Counted from the first letter of the stretch, positions 12,601 through 23,020 are shown. The stretch is DNA of 64,000 bases from Nymphaea colorata (GCF_008831285.2 NC_045145.1:7874802-7938801), one strand, 5' to 3'. Notes: generated by a model not told the origin, from the letters alone. Numbers and translations: made by a program.

Positions 12601-15600
12601 GTAGCTGACGATGTTTATGTTCAGCAATTCTATTTTGTTGAGAAGTGTGGGGGACAAGTAAATTGAGGCCAAATTCCATATTTGATGTAAAATTGCAGCA
12701 ATGTATTGGATTTGAATTCACAAGCATTATCAGTGCGAATGTTTTTTACCAATGTTATAAAAGGCGTAGCGTATTGGTCGGGCCGACCTATACGCTGTAT
12801 CGTAACGTATCGCAAACGTAGCGTAGTGTATCGTAAAATTAATTTTTTAAATTTAAAAAATATTTAAAAATAAAAAAATAGAGAAAAATCTGAAAAAATG
12901 AACAAAAAATCAGAAATTAAGAAAAATGTATTCAAATATAAAAAAGATCATCATACATAAGGAACATTCATGTGTATCAACAACACATTCAAAAATAAGA
13001 AATTAGATATTCAAAATAACATAAAAAACATCCATCACAATTTTAAACTTGAAAATTTTATAGAATCTTAAGACTTAGAGTCTTAGGACTTGGAGTTTTA
13101 GGACTTAGATTACATCACAATTTTATATGTTCAAAACATATAGTTATCATCTTTCATGATTTAACATAATATCTTCCAAATCGATGAATCCTTGGTTATT
13201 TTTTATGAAAATGGGCAAAATCTCTCCCTCCTACATCTCTTGGAGTCTTTAAATACAAGAAGAGAGAGAGGAATGAGTGTTTAAACTTTAAAAAGTAAAA
13301 AATTTTGTGTTTTAACCTGTATCGTACGATACGGGGTTGTATCAACTGTATCGTACGATACGGTGCCTGTATCGTACGATACGGGCGATATGCGAGCGTA
13401 TCACGTATCGCAAGCGTAACGTATAGGTTTCTTCGACCTATACGATACGTACGATACAACTAACATTGTTTTTATAATGGAACCAAACTGAGTCTTTATT
13501 TCAATAATGAAATTTTGAAGAATACAAATAACTTCAGACCTATTTTTTGACAAGAACACCCAACTAAGACGAGAAAAATCATCAACAATAACAAGGTAAT
13601 ACCTAAACTTGGCCCGACTTACAACCCGGCTAGGCCCCCAAACATCAACGTGAATGAGATAAAAAATTGCATAACTCGAGGGACTAATATTGGAAGGAAA
13701 ACTACTTGTAGTGTGTTTGCCAATTGACAGGCCTCACACTGGAATGACTCAGACACAAAAATATTAGGGATAATGAAGGATGGCCTAGTCGGAGATGCTA
13801 CTGATACGGGGTAGGCTTAGATAGAGCCATACCTTCCACTGGTTTCGACATAAGGTAAACTCCCTTGTGCTTATGGCCGCCACCGATCGTCTTCCCATTT
13901 TGCAAGTTTTGAAAAATACATGAACCATGATCAAATATGGCTCTACATTGCAAATCCTTTGTTAACTGAGTAACAGACACAAGGTTAGTAGGAAATTCTG
14001 GAGCATATAAAACCTTGGAAAGAGATACAGAACTAGAGAGTTTCACATCCCCAACTCCCATAATAGGAGAAAGTTTCCCGTTGGCAAGTCTAACATGTTG
14101 AGGTTGTGCAAAACGATGCAATAAGGTAAATGAGTGAGGTTGACTGCAAAAATGTTTCGAAGCCCCAGAATCAATAATCCACACAGTACCTGGTTCACGG
14201 GAAGTACTACCAACAGACAAAGAAGAATCCACCACAACCGAGGATGCAGTAGCAGACGTCGAGGCAGGGAGAGATCGCTGAGCCATAAGCTGATCATACT
14301 CTACCTTGCTCATAATCATCGTGGAGCTATCAGGAGTCGTCAAGGAAGGAGTCTTTCCAAGTGGTGTAGCAGCTCGGGCAGAACACCTACAGGAATCTGA
14401 GAAGTGAAGCTTCCTCTGCCACCTGAAGTACTGATTCCTCTTCCATGGGAATTAGGAGCTGGACGACCATGTTTGTCCCAACATCTATCTTCTAAATGTC
14501 CCAATTTGCCACAGTATATACACTGAAATCTCCCTCTGCCCCCTACACCACGGCTTGAGCCTCTTCCCCTTGTAGCATGTCCACGACCTCTAGACACGGT
14601 TAAGGCAGCAGCATGAGACTCACTCTGAGGCTGAGAGAGAGATACAACCAATCTATTGAGTCTATTATATGCCTCAGCAAGATCTGGAATTTCTGCTCCA
14701 GTAAGCATTTGAACTTTAGCTACCTCATATTTAGGGGACAAACCAGACAAGAACTTTGCCACCATTGTCTGCTCAAAATGAGTCTTGTAACATGCTTGAC
14801 ATGGAGGTCGAAGAGCCTTCAATCGTTCATACGCTGCTTTAATTGAAGCAAAGTATTGAGATAATTCCAAGTCACCTTGCTGCAATTTGAGTAACTCCTC
14901 CTCAACTTGTAGAATTTTTGAAACATTCTTGTCATGAGAATAGGTTTGTCTCAAAAAAGTTCACATGTGTTTAGCAGTTGTATGGTAAGCAAGAGTAGGA
15001 GCGATATCAGACTGCACAATGTTCATAATCCACGACATAACAATACTATTATCTTCTTTCCATGTGGTATACTTTCCTATTTTAACATTTGGTTCATCTT
15101 CTTCAATGATATGGTCTTTCCAATGTCCTACTACAGACATCATGAACGTACGCGACCAAATTTCATAGTTGTGACCATCTAATTTCACAATTGAACCATA
15201 TAATAATGGATTCCCAACAACTTTGTATTCAATATGAGACTCGATCTTAGGGCTGTCTATTATATTAGACTGCTGTTCCAGATCCATCGTGAGACACAAA
15301 CAATTGAACCACACAGTCTGACTATAATACGCAGCAGTAAGTAGAATATGCAGCAGCAGTGAGCAGTAAGTAGAACGTGCAACAATAGTTAAAGTAGTAA
15401 AAACAGTTAATAAGAAGCTTTCTGCTGAAAAACAAAAAAGATTTTTCACTTTATAACGTAGAGAGCTAGTCCACGGCAGATAAGAAGCAGGTCGTCATAG
15501 GTATCTTTTCCATGCCTTGTTTAACTCCACATGTATCAGTCCTAACATCCATGCCACGCCACAACTTGAAGACTGATCATATATTCCATAGACATGATAA

Positions 15601-16697
15601 AAAACACTTTTAACACTTATTGTTGTTCCCACGCTTAGCAGAAGTGACCAGCGACAAGGACCATTAACTATTTTGCAACCACGTCCACTTCAACAAGGCA
15701 TCGATCTAGGGTTTTCATCTTCTGTTAAGAAAACCCTAGATCGAGCCCCAATATGCATGATCCACAAGTTTTACCCACAAAATCCACAACGATAACAAAA
15801 GAAGAGGAAGAAGATGGTTAAGATGACGAGGGAGAGAAATAGGTGTCAGTCCCAAGAAGGGTTGGGCTCTGTTACCATTTTGCTGGAAGCAAGAAGGGTG
15901 AGGAGAAGAGGTTGAGAGAGAGAGAGAGAGAGCAAATTCTGTTCGTTGTTCCAATAGTCGGCCCTATTCTCACGTTAAATGAGAATTAGGGTAAGATAAC
16001 AAATTACAAGATTAGTCCACTGCTAGAACATTTATTTGTAAAGACACCACCTATCACAAATATTATTCAACATAAAACATGAGAAATAGAGACAGAACTA
16101 GAGGGTATCACATCCCCAACTCTCATAATAGGAGAAAGCCTCCTGTTAGCAAGTCTAACATGTCGAGGCTGTGAAAAGCGATGCAATGAGGTAAATAAGT
16201 GAGGCTGACTGCAGAAGTGTTTCAAAGACCCAAAATCAACAATCCACGTGGTACCTGGTTCACCACGGGAAGTACTATTAACAAATAAAGAAGAATCCAT
16301 CACAACAGTGGAGGCAGTTGTAGACGTCGTGGCAGGGACAGGTTGCTGAGCCATAAGCTGATCATCATCTACCTTGCTCATGGTTACAATAGAGCTATCG
16401 GGAGTCGTTGTGAAAGGAGTCTCCCCCCAAGTGGTGTAGCGGCTTGGGTAGAACGTACAGGAATATGAGAAGTAAAGGTCCCTCTACCACCTGAAGCGCT
16501 AAATCCTCTGCCCTGAGAAGTGGAAGTAGGATGACAATGTTTGTCTCAATACCTATTTTCTAAATGTCCCAATTTTCCATGGTATGTATACTGAAATCGC
16601 CCTCTGCCTCTTACACCACGACCTGGGCCTCTTGCCCTTGTGGCCTGTCCATGCCCTCTAGACATAGCTAAGGAAGTTGCAAGAGCCTCACTCTAGG

Positions 16698-16745
<48 letters not shown>

Positions 16746-19700
16746 TCTACTGAGTTTATTAGATGCCTCAGTAAGATATGAAATCTTTGCTCTAGTAAAC
16801 ATTTGTACTTTAGCTACCTCAAACTTAGGTGACTGACTTGCCAAGAACTTTGCTACCATTGTCTGCTCAAAATGTGTCCTTTAGCATGCCTGACAAAGAA
16901 GGGGTTCCAACAACTTTGTGACCATCTAATTTCATAGTAGAATCATAAAAGAAGGGGTTCCAACAAAACTTTGTATTCATTAAGGGACTCAATCTTAGTG
17001 TTGTTGCCATAGTAGACTGCTGTCCAAGGTCCCTCGTGAAACACAAAAAACAGAACTACACAGACTGGCTAGAAGATGCAATAGTAAATAGGTACTTCCC
17101 ATGGATTGACAAGAACGATGCAGCAGCAAATAATTAAGAACTTCTTGCTGATTAAAAAAATACCAATTTATAAGGTAGAAGGTTGGTCCACAACAAACAG
17201 AAAACTTGTCATCTTTGGTCACTTCTCATGCTCCATTTAACTCCACATGCAGTTCACGACAGTCTGATCACATATATTGGGCCTAACATCCACACCACCA
17301 CTTGAGGGTCAGATCGCGTATTCGACATTGACCTGATCAGATTCCTCTAACACTTACTGCTGTTCCCACGATCAGCAGGAGGCCACTATAGACAAGTCCA
17401 GGTGGGGAAAAGAGGAGAGAAAAGAAGAGAGACACTGGAACTTAGTAAGGAGTCACTGGCAGTGATGGAGAGGCTGTTGTAGTCACCGGCAGCGATAAAG
17501 AAGACGTCTACGTTTTGATGCCATGTTACGGCTGGTTTTTTGAGAGAGAGAAAAACCAATTCGATACTCATTAATGTGCCCTAATCTCTTGTTAAAAGAG
17601 AATTGGAGCGAAGCTAAGAAATTACAAAATAAGTCCAAGACTAAAACAATTATTAATAAAGAGCTGTTCCTACTCTAAAAGGCTAAAACTATTAAATATT
17701 CAAAAGACCACCTAACATAAATGTTATTCAATAATATATAAGTTCTTAATCATCTTTTGCTTGTTTCTTCCTCTTATGAAAGCTTTTATTATGGACGTGA
17801 AAGGAAAACTAGCCCAACCATTCGCAAATATATTTTCAACATCAATCTCTAAATACCTAGAGACCCATGGGGAATCAGGTGGTTGATACACACACACACA
17901 CACAAAGAGAAAGAGAGAGAGAGAGAAATACAAGCTATGAAAAGTGTTATTAGATTCATGGCCTCCTTCATGGTTAGAGTTGTTGAAAAATCATAACCAA
18001 AAATCATGTTGTTCCATGTTGGGTGGGGAAGTAGTAGATTATACAACAAGACTGCAGTAAAAATACACTGCAAAAAAGTTATGACCTGATCAGCCGAGTC
18101 GCTGAGTCAACAAGCCACTGACCCGATCGTCTACCACTCCAAGTCCGATTCCCGGGTTTGCCAACTATGAATCAAAAGGATGCATAATATTCTGCTAATG
18201 ACATTGTCAAAGTCATTATAAAAAACAATTTTCTTTTCTGGCCATGCCAGGATATTTTTTTTCAATGGAAAATGTTAAATCATATCTCCCAATGTTGATC
18301 TAAATCATGCTCAATATGGAAGGGCAGAGCAACGCTAGGAGGTTTCTGGTGATATTTTCTTTTGAGCTTAGGGCCCTAAAATTTGAAAACAAGCAAATTT
18401 TAGACAAGCTGTATAGAATGATTAAGTCAAGGAAGATAGACAACAAAATTGTAGGCAGACCACTATCATGGTCTAAATAGTCAAAACTGGAAGTTCCACA
18501 CAGGTTGGTCAAGCCCTTAAAGTTGGAACTTGGAACTGGTTAGCTTGAATTGGTCGAAGTTGAACTTCAAAAAGAAAAATAATAAAGAACATAAGAACAC
18601 ACAAGTACTATATGCAAAGAAAGGCACAAAATGTCATTATGAATCAAGTGAATGACAGATGCTAAATTAGATAATATATGCTAACATGCATACATTTGAG
18701 CCTTGTATATATTAAATTAGATAACATGCAAATACTACATGCATATGAAACTTGTATATGTTAAACTAGATAATAGATATCATCCTATGTCACATGAGTA
18801 CAGATGTGGGTGCCGATGCACTTTTTAAAAAACTTGGTATGGGGACACACACACACACATCTACATCAGTTATAAAATAATAAAAGTTTAGAATAGATCA
18901 ACAACTTTACTTGATTTCACAATAGATCTTCATATTTATATTCATCTGAAACAACACTAACAGAAAACTTGATATAAATCTAATAAAAACAACAGATGAT
19001 CAGACTTCAAATATGATCCAACTGTCAAATAAGTTCCTAACTTCCTATTCATATGATAAAAACAACATTAACAGAAACAAGATCTGATAAAAAGAAGTGA
19101 TGAACAGACTAAAAAAATAAGGCTATAAGTGCCAGATCAGATCATATTTGTGTAATAAAAAAAAAAAAACTAACAGACTTGGTAAAGAACAAAAAAGAAT
19201 AAAATAAAACCCTAATGTTGGATGATTTTTGGACTTGTCAAAATTGATTGAGTGTCTGTCAATTTTGGCGGAGTCCAAAATTGGACATATTTGGCCTTGG
19301 GTGCATTGACTGCACTGAACACGGTGAGGGTCGCATCCAGACTGTGTTCACTGCAGCACCCACAACCTTACCCGTGTCAGGCCATGTCGACACTGCTACC
19401 TCTCTCTTTTGAAAGTATCTGTGTTGCATACGTATCATCCCAGTTAATGAATAAACATGCAGTAGACTGTTACGTAATATAGAAGAAAGAATGCATAGAT
19501 GACAGAACAAACCCCGCTATTTACGTAGCATAGAAAGGGAAAACGAAAAAGGGTAAATTTAGCCAGTACTTAATGCATATTGTGCTTATATTTATCAATG
19601 TAGCATGTTGTCCTTGTTATGAGTATTCTGGATGAGTGGGTCTCTGAACACTGCCTTGTTAAACATCGTTTTTAAGATTTCTAAACACTGCCTTGTCAAA

Positions 19701-22700
19701 CATTGTTTTTTAGATTATTACTTCAGTAGTGTTTTGATCAGTGTTCACAACAGTAATGCACATTTTCATGGATGCAGACAAAACTATGTTGACTAATAAA
19801 ATATTTTAGTTGCATAGCCTCTGTTCCTTGTGGGTCCTAAGACAGATGTAATGCAGCAGTTTAGATCTGGTTCTTGGGATATCCTTTTGGCAAGAAACAT
19901 CTCAGGAAAACCTTAGCAAGTTAAAAGATGTGTGGGATCTAACCTTAGTTGCTTAATTTTCTACTGTTGTATTTAACTGAATTGCAATTCTGTTGTGAGC
20001 TGTTCATTTGCCATGCAATCATTCAATTTGTTTTGCAATTCAGGAGTATAGGGCTGCAGGGTGTCGTACATTAGCTGAAGGGGAAAGGTATGCTGCAGAG
20101 AAGAGGAAAAGGGAATCTGAAGCGAACATGCTAAAAGCAAAAGACGGCAATCAATCATTTGCAGGTGGTAAAGTGCTTCAGCATGTCAATCGACCTGGGA
20201 GCAAAGATAAAAAGGATCCAGATGGGACCCCTGGCATTGACAATAATAAAATTAAAAGCAATTCACGAAATGAATCCGGTGGAGCAGATGCATTTTCCAC
20301 AACAACAGGACATATTGCTAGGATACTAGATCAATGGGATATAACTGGTCTTCCAGGAGCAGAATTGTTATCCATGGCTGTAAGTGCAACTCTTTGATTC
20401 TGAGAAATGTAGCTTATCTTATTATCTTGCCTAAAGAAAAGAAGTTAAGTGTTCTTTGCTATGAAGGTAGACTTTACTCTCATCTACATTGAGATTTTCT
20501 TAACTGTTCTAGATATACAGGTGCAGTATTGAATTATTTTGGATTTTTACTAAAATGAAGCATGTAATCCACTCCTGTTGTTGCTGCCGAACAAGTACGT
20601 CCTTGTGTACCCTGAAAGTTTAAAGTGAAGAAAATCCCTTATTTCATTCCAAATACTCAATATTATCTATATTGTGGATTTATAATTACGATTTAATGTT
20701 TCTTCATGGTAGGCTTAGAATTGTGAGTACTAGTAGAATGACATGGTATGTTGTTTCTATTGTGGGTTTGGATATAGTTACTGCCTCACTTTCAGATGGC
20801 ATGAGATACTGAGTTTGACTACAGAACACTCTCACTAGCTTTAGCTCTTAAGAAGTGTGGACATGCTTGATTTTAACTATTCTGTATTCCTTTATGTATA
20901 ATCACTGGACACTTCACGGCACCTCTATTATTTACCCCTTTTTGTGTATAAATTTTATGATTGGTCTACTTTTCTACTACTGTATCTCTTTGTTAAGGTT
21001 ATTTAGAATGCCGGTTGCATGTAAACCCTCTTGGATTCAGTAACTGGATCGCAGGGGGCAAGGTTTTTTGGCAAATCAATTTCGCATCAAACCCGGCTTC
21101 TTTTTTCAGATTATATTAGCCATTTACCAGTCTGAAAATGAGCCAGCCAAGGTCACCTACTTTGTGACCAGTTCAGCTCTTTTTTTTGCTTGGTGGGTGG
21201 GCAAAATGCTAAAAGAAAAGCTGCTGGTTTCTGACAACCACCAGGTGGCACATAAACTGATCCGGGGTCATTGATACTGGTGACTTTTTTAGCCGGATCA
21301 GTTCCCAACAGGTGGATGGCCAGTTAAATGAAACCAAAAAGAGAAATAAAGAATATATAAATTTTTCTAAACATTTGCAGCCACAGAATAGCTGGATTGG
21401 TGTCTTTCTGCAGTCCTTGTTATTGTTGGCAGCATCTGGCCAGTTAAGTCACATGGGTACTTCAGTAAGGTCCATGTACTTGTGTCAACGTACATGTACC
21501 TAAAGTGGGTACTTGAGTACAGTTGGGTACTCAAAACTTATCCAAGCTACTTAATTTTACTTGATTTATTTTTTTCTAACTCAGTTTTCATTCTGTTTTT
21601 TAGAGTTATTGTGCATTAACATATAATGTTTTATTTATATCACTTGTTTATTTAAATGTTTCTTTCATTTTGATTTTTTTGTGCTATTCTGCATATAATA
21701 TCCTGCTGTATTCCTGTACCTACATTTTCTCAAGTTATCGTATACGTACCCCTATCTCCATACCATATCCATCTGAGTTAGCTGGCCAATAATTGCTGAA
21801 GAGAGGAGACTTCCCACCACCTATGCTTTTCCAAATAGGATTATTGACCAGTTCAACCAAAAACCAGCTTTTGACAAAATTAGTTTTGCCACAGCTGGTT
21901 TTGACATCCAAAACAAATGCAAGCAGTCCCTTAGTTGTACATCTAGTCTAGCTACAAAATTTGCTTGGGATTCATCTTTTGTGATACTCGGTTCAAAACC
22001 AAAAATGCTCTTTGGGGCTATAAGACTATTAAGGAAAAAACAGAAACATGAATAGAAGTCGTAATCTGTTGTACTTAAGCTGATATACAATCTAATCTAA
22101 CTTATTCTAACACATGGCTCTAGAGTGACACATCATTTAAAAGCGCAGTGTTGCCTAAAAGGTCACTTGAATATTTATAATTTGGTTGGTGGCTTGACAG
22201 ATCCTATATTTGGTTAGGTTATCATAGTTCTGTATGACTGCTTACCACTACTTTCAACACATGTTATTCTTAGTTGCTTTCTCAGCTTACCCTAGTGACA
22301 TTGATTAAGTTTTTGAATTTCTCATTGTGGATTTCTGCGCTTCATTAAAACAAATTCAGATTCAGATTGATCTCTGATAAGAAATTTTAGTTAGGGAATT
22401 CTGTTTAAACTGTTTCCTGCATATATGTCAGAGGTTTCGTTCTCTTTGATATAAAATTGAATTGGCTTCTGGTGTCCATTTCCTGCAAAATCATGTACAC
22501 ATTAGTCATCAATCTCTAGGCTTTTATCTGGAGAGTTCCTGTGACACTTCGTTCAAAGAAAGTTACAACTTTGATTTCTGAATAGGCTACTTGGAAGTTG
22601 GAACATAATTCAAATTTTGTTTTCAGGAACAACAACTGTGCTGTCAGATTAGATTGTTGCCAGCACAATATCTTAAGATGAAGGAGGTGCTGATGCTGGA

Positions 22701-22836
22701 GGCTCTCAAGGGTTCTGTCCTGAAGAAAGCTGATGCTTATGAGCTTTTCAAGGTTGAGCCCAGTAAAGTGGACAGGGTTTATGAGTTAGCCACGAAGATG
22801 GGTTGGGTTCAAGGTGAGGAGGCTGCCATTGTTTGA
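3578..22836 (+). CDS. ADA2: transcriptional adaptor ADA2 (3' seven exons, 5' end outside window)
   Basis: ADA2 is the adaptor that joins the histone acetyltransferase GCN5 to the SAGA-type co-activator complex in the nucleus. Seven exons join in frame: 3578-3638, 3729-3781, 3874-4020, 4849-5068, 5897-6107, 20044-20379 and 22627-22836, all with GT-AG borders and matching phases, giving about 412 codons. Conserved blocks seen in order include FDPEYDNDAE, the LDERKRRKDFILERNLLYPNP block, FMRFHSQEEHD, AAGCRTLAEGERY and a C-terminal SWIRM domain (LLPAQYLKMKEV to KVDRVYELATKMGW). The ZZ finger and SANT domain expected upstream are not seen, so the gene is truncated by the window edge. The exon 5-6 intron is 13,936 bp and filled by nested copia elements. 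The A versus B paralogue type was not decided. No stop or frameshift interrupts the exons, so the gene is probably functional. Confidence 0.93.
3729..3781 (+). CDS. ADA2: ADA2 exon b
   Basis: Starts after CCAAG with the G that completes a Lys codon and encodes TEDSGKEAQSGRLPSSL. It ends with a single G before donor GTAACC. An in-frame TGA at 3706-3708 rules out an earlier start. Linker region of plant ADA2, weakly conserved. Confidence 0.7.
3874..4020 (+). CDS. ADA2: ADA2 exon c
   Basis: Follows acceptor TTCATTAG and begins with AT, completing an Asp codon. It encodes a hydrophilic Lys/Ser/Asp-rich linker (DGDPVDSKITGAGYKDPN onwards) and ends GAAG before donor GTATAT. The leftover G pairs in phase with exon d. 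Confidence 0.75.
4849..5068 (+). CDS. ADA2: ADA2 exon d
   Basis: Follows acceptor GTGCAG. It encodes HSERSIGGKRPKVSGDDG, then SLTELSGYNPKRQEF and the acidic FDPEYDNDAEKPLGEMEF block, ending LKLRVLRIYLS plus a split Arg codon before donor GTATGC. This is the most conserved central motif of plant ADA2. Confidence 0.93.
5897..6107 (+). CDS. ADA2: ADA2 exon e
   Basis: Follows acceptor CTTGACAG. It encodes the basic LDERKRRKDFILERN helix, NLLYPNPLEMELSNEDKELY, FMRFHSQEEHDALIQG and KIRQRIQELQ, ending at phase 0 before donor GTTTGT. This donor opens the 13.9-kb intron. Confidence 0.93.
6739..6936 (-). repeat. LTR of copia A (3' copy)
   Basis: Runs from TGTTATGGCTGG to TTATTCAACA and matches 17524-17733 along its length. 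The adjacent CTCTCCCTC block is the polypurine tract read on the minus strand. Termini keep TG and CA. Confidence 0.9.
7108..8150 (-). pseudogene. copia A RNase H and C-terminal reverse transcriptase
   Basis: Frames at 7688-8068, 7242-7694 and 7108-7524 read in order as copia RT then RNase H. The RT contains AIYGLKQSSRAWFHKFF and the active-site box YVDDIVLTG. RNase H follows, with SDADHAGSVGDRKSTTG and the SEYRAMA block. At least two frame changes separate the pieces, so no intact enzyme is encoded. Confidence 0.88.
8156..8382 (+). repeat. solo LTR inserted in copia A
   Basis: 227 bp from TATTAGAATATTAG to ACACAACA interrupt the RT coding sequence of A; the equivalent place in copia B (about 11553) is continuous. 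It is flanked by the perfect 5-bp duplication AGGGC (8151-8155 and 8383-8387). No internal region remains, as expected after LTR-LTR recombination. Orientation is tentative and rests on the start, which resembles the TGTTAGAATAT start of the E and F LTRs on their own strand. Confidence 0.75.
8383..8647 (-). pseudogene. copia A N-terminal reverse transcriptase
   Basis: The minus frame at 8393-8647 shows the RT entry block: WRTWDLVDPPSGCDVVGSKW, then [18 protein letters not shown]. Continues past the solo LTR into the RT segment at 7688-8150. Confidence 0.85.
8866..9600 (-). pseudogene. copia A integrase remnant
   Basis: Minus frames at 9329-9511 and 8973-9407 carry integrase C-terminal segments: AHTLMLHNCVSAQFWDDVIF, then NNRLPSSSIGNQIPIQFLY. 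The catalytic TDNA box near 9530 reads IDNV and the AERKHR glutamate region is broken by frameshifts, so this copy is dead. Confidence 0.75.
9887..10122 (-). pseudogene. copia A protease/pre-integrase segment, left of B insertion
   Basis: The frame at 9887-10075 contains fragments of the NLLSV-DLQCRAIFDHGSC type stretch that follows the protease in this family. It continues at 16078 beyond element B. Confidence 0.6.
10123..10344 (-). repeat. LTR of copia B (3' copy)
   Basis: Runs from TGTTGTTGGAAGC to TTATTCAACA and is followed by the polypurine-tract complement CTCTCCCTCAAGC. It is 222 bp, about 27 bp longer than the other LTR because that copy lost a block near AAAGACACCACC. Confidence 0.92.
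10651..11449 (-). pseudogene. copia B reverse transcriptase and RNase H
   Basis: 11120-11449 has the RT blocks [17 protein letters not shown] and YVDDIVLTS. 10651-11151 continues with the RT end and RNase H: SDANYAGSVDDRKSTTRF and a [10 protein letters not shown] block. The two frames overlap by 32 bp, marking a frameshift. The N-terminal RT upstream (11450-11870) is recognisable but broken. Confidence 0.88.
11450..12106 (-). pseudogene. copia B N-terminal RT and linker remnant
   Basis: No long frame, but the DNA aligns with element A 8393-8870, including the stretch encoding the CDVVGSKW-like block near 11740-11770. Scattered stops. Confidence 0.6.
12107..12749 (-). pseudogene. copia B integrase, C-terminal part
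   Basis: 12107-12727 encodes the integrase region downstream of the second catalytic Asp: TSQQNRIAEHKHRQLLD in the place of the glutamate box, then ARTLMIHSCVPAQFWGDV. The frame 12630-12815 holds KNIRTDNACEF, the TDNA catalytic Asp. The hAT derivative G cuts the gene just before it. The first catalytic Asp region lies beyond G. Confidence 0.8.
12750..13468 (-). mobile_element. non-autonomous hAT derivative G, nested in copia B
   Basis: 719 bp between CAATGTTATAAAAGGCG and TAACATTG interrupt the integrase; element A is continuous at the matching site (about 9550). Flanks TTTTTTAC and TTTTTAT(A) are a decayed 8-bp duplication. The left end matches the right end of the hAT at 27381-30680 (complement CAATGTTGTAAAAGGCGTAG). 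The right third, with the GGGCAAAATCTCTCCCTCC block, matches the complement of that element's leader. The middle, where the transposase should be, is missing. Three copies of GTATCGTACGATAC lie near the right end. Confidence 0.85.
13798..14343 (-). pseudogene. copia B protease region
   Basis: 181 codons without a stop, with WIIDSGASKHFCSQ, the aspartic protease active-site box, followed by FPTNLVSVTQLTKDLQCRAI. Separated from gag by a frame change, and its continuation into integrase (13469-13797) is broken, so pseudogene is the safer label. Confidence 0.85.
14340..14954 (-). pseudogene. copia B gag, C-terminal part with CCHC zinc knuckle
   Basis: 204 open codons: LQQGDLELSQYFASIKAAYE (UBN2-type gag), VAKFLSGLSPKYEVAKVQML, then an Arg/Gly-rich stretch and the zinc knuckle CIYCGKLGHLEDRC. 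Split from the N-terminal gag (14961-15287) by a stop. Confidence 0.88.
14961..15287 (-). pseudogene. copia B gag, N-terminal part
   Basis: Likely starts at the ATG of MDLEQQSN (15287), since upstream residues look like untranslated leader. Contains LDGHNYEIWSRTFMMSVVGH, the copia gag entry motif. An in-frame TGA (14961-14963) ends the frame. Confidence 0.8.
15878..16072 (-). repeat. LTR of copia B (5' copy)
   Basis: Starts TTTTGCTGGAAGC, so the TG terminus is mutated, and ends TTATTCAACA. It lacks the TTGTTCCTAAAAC block present in the 3' copy. The primer-binding site abuts at 15865-15877. Confidence 0.9.
16078..17040 (-). pseudogene. copia A gag and protease, right of B insertion
   Basis: The frame at 16067-16381 has MSKVDDDQLMAQQ, then a protease-like WIVDFGSLKHFCSQ in which the catalytic DSGA box has become DFGS. 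Further up, 16668-16859 is a gag fragment (VAKFLASQSPKFEVAKVQMF). A GA-repeat tract interrupts gag at about 16700-16741. Confidence 0.7.
16700..16741. repeat. (GA)n microsatellite inside copia A gag
   Basis: About 40 bp of uninterrupted GA dinucleotides lie inside the gag remnant, where copia B has only GAGAGAGAT. It looks like local expansion of a short GA run. Confidence 0.85.
17524..17733 (-). repeat. LTR of copia A (5' copy)
   Basis: Begins TGTTACGGCTGG and ends TTATTCAATA, so the terminal CA has become TA. It carries about a dozen extra bases (CTACTCTAAAAGG region) relative to 6739-6936. The degenerate primer-binding site lies at 17511-17523. Confidence 0.88.
17734..20043. other. ADA2 large intron, right remainder
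   Basis: Non-coding intron DNA between element A and exon f. It holds CA/GA microsatellites at 17889-17930, a short CA run near 18847-18860 and an A-run near 19157. TGTCACATGAGTAC at 18788 resembles the terminus of the element at 58984. No gene seen. Confidence 0.6.
20044..20379 (+). CDS. ADA2: ADA2 exon f
   Basis: Follows acceptor TTGCAATTCAG after the nested retrotransposons. It opens EYRAAGCRTLAEGERYAAEK, continuing the helix of exon e without loss of phase. The rest is a basic, low-complexity linker ending DITGLPGAELLSMA before a consensus donor GTAAGT. It is 112 codons, all open. Confidence 0.93.
20380..22626. other. ADA2 last intron
   Basis: 2,247-bp intron between exons f and g with GTAAGT donor and TTTTCAG acceptor. 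The stretch from TCACATGGGTAC (about 21450) to 21790 looks like a decayed relative of the element at 58984-59396. No coding sequence recognised. Confidence 0.6.
22627..22836 (+). CDS. ADA2: ADA2 exon g (terminal, SWIRM domain)
   Basis: Follows acceptor TTTTCAG. It encodes EQQLCCQIRLLPAQYLKMKE, then a SWIRM-type helical domain through KVDRVYELATKMGW and a short tail ending AAIV, with a TGA stop. The SWIRM domain of ADA2-family proteins contacts nucleosomal DNA in characterised members. Confidence 0.93.
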   Translation, partial: EQQLCCQIRLLPAQYLKMKEVLMLEALKGSVLKKADAYELFKVEPSKVDRVYELATKMGWVQGEEAAIV

Positions 22837-23014
22837 TTTCCTTTCAGAAGCTATGAATGTAGAGTAATATTTGTTGTACCATCTCTTATCACTTACAGTA
22901 TTAGCAGTCTTTTCACACGAAATTGGGTTCAACTGGACAGAGGGTCGGTTGCTGTACAGAAGGGACGTTGTTTTAGCTTATGGATGATTATGTATACTAG
23001 GTTGTCCGGAGTTT

Positions 23015-23020
23015 AATAAA
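23015..23020 (+). terminator. candidate ADA2 polyadenylation signal AATAAA
   Basis: A canonical AATAAA sits about 180 bp after the ADA2 stop codon, a normal plant 3' UTR distance. The cleavage site itself cannot be read from sequence. Confidence 0.45.

Larger units (their letters stand above)
10123..16072 (-). mobile_element. Ty1/copia retrotransposon B, nested in A
   Basis: LTRs 10123-10344 and 15878-16072 are flanked by the perfect duplication TAAAA (10118-10122 and 16073-16077). The uninterrupted site is visible in B's own sequence near 14006, where GCATATAAAAC is continuous. The primer-binding site (15865-15877) matches TGGTATCAGAGCC except one base and abuts the LTR. Gag, CCHC knuckle, protease, integrase, RT and RNase H follow on the minus strand. 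The element is 5,950 bp including the 719-bp insertion G in its integrase. Confidence 0.93.
6739..17733 (-). mobile_element. Ty1/copia retrotransposon A (interrupted by B and a solo LTR)
   Basis: LTRs of about 200 bp (6739-6936 and 17524-17733) flank a minus-strand copia interior. Order on the minus strand is 5' LTR, weak tRNA-Met primer site (17511-17523, 9 of 13 matches), gag, protease, integrase, RT, RNase H, polypurine tract, 3' LTR. Copia B is inserted at 10123-16072 and a solo LTR at 8156-8382, so about 4.8 kb of A remains. Flanks ATATC (6734-6738) and ATATA (17734-17738) are a candidate decayed duplication. Every reading frame has stops or frameshifts. Antisense to ADA2. Confidence 0.9.

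Noticed and set aside
13196-13459. Arg/Tyr-rich 87-codon open frame
   Set aside because: It is a translation of the palindromic CGTATCG repeats at the end of hAT derivative G, not a gene.
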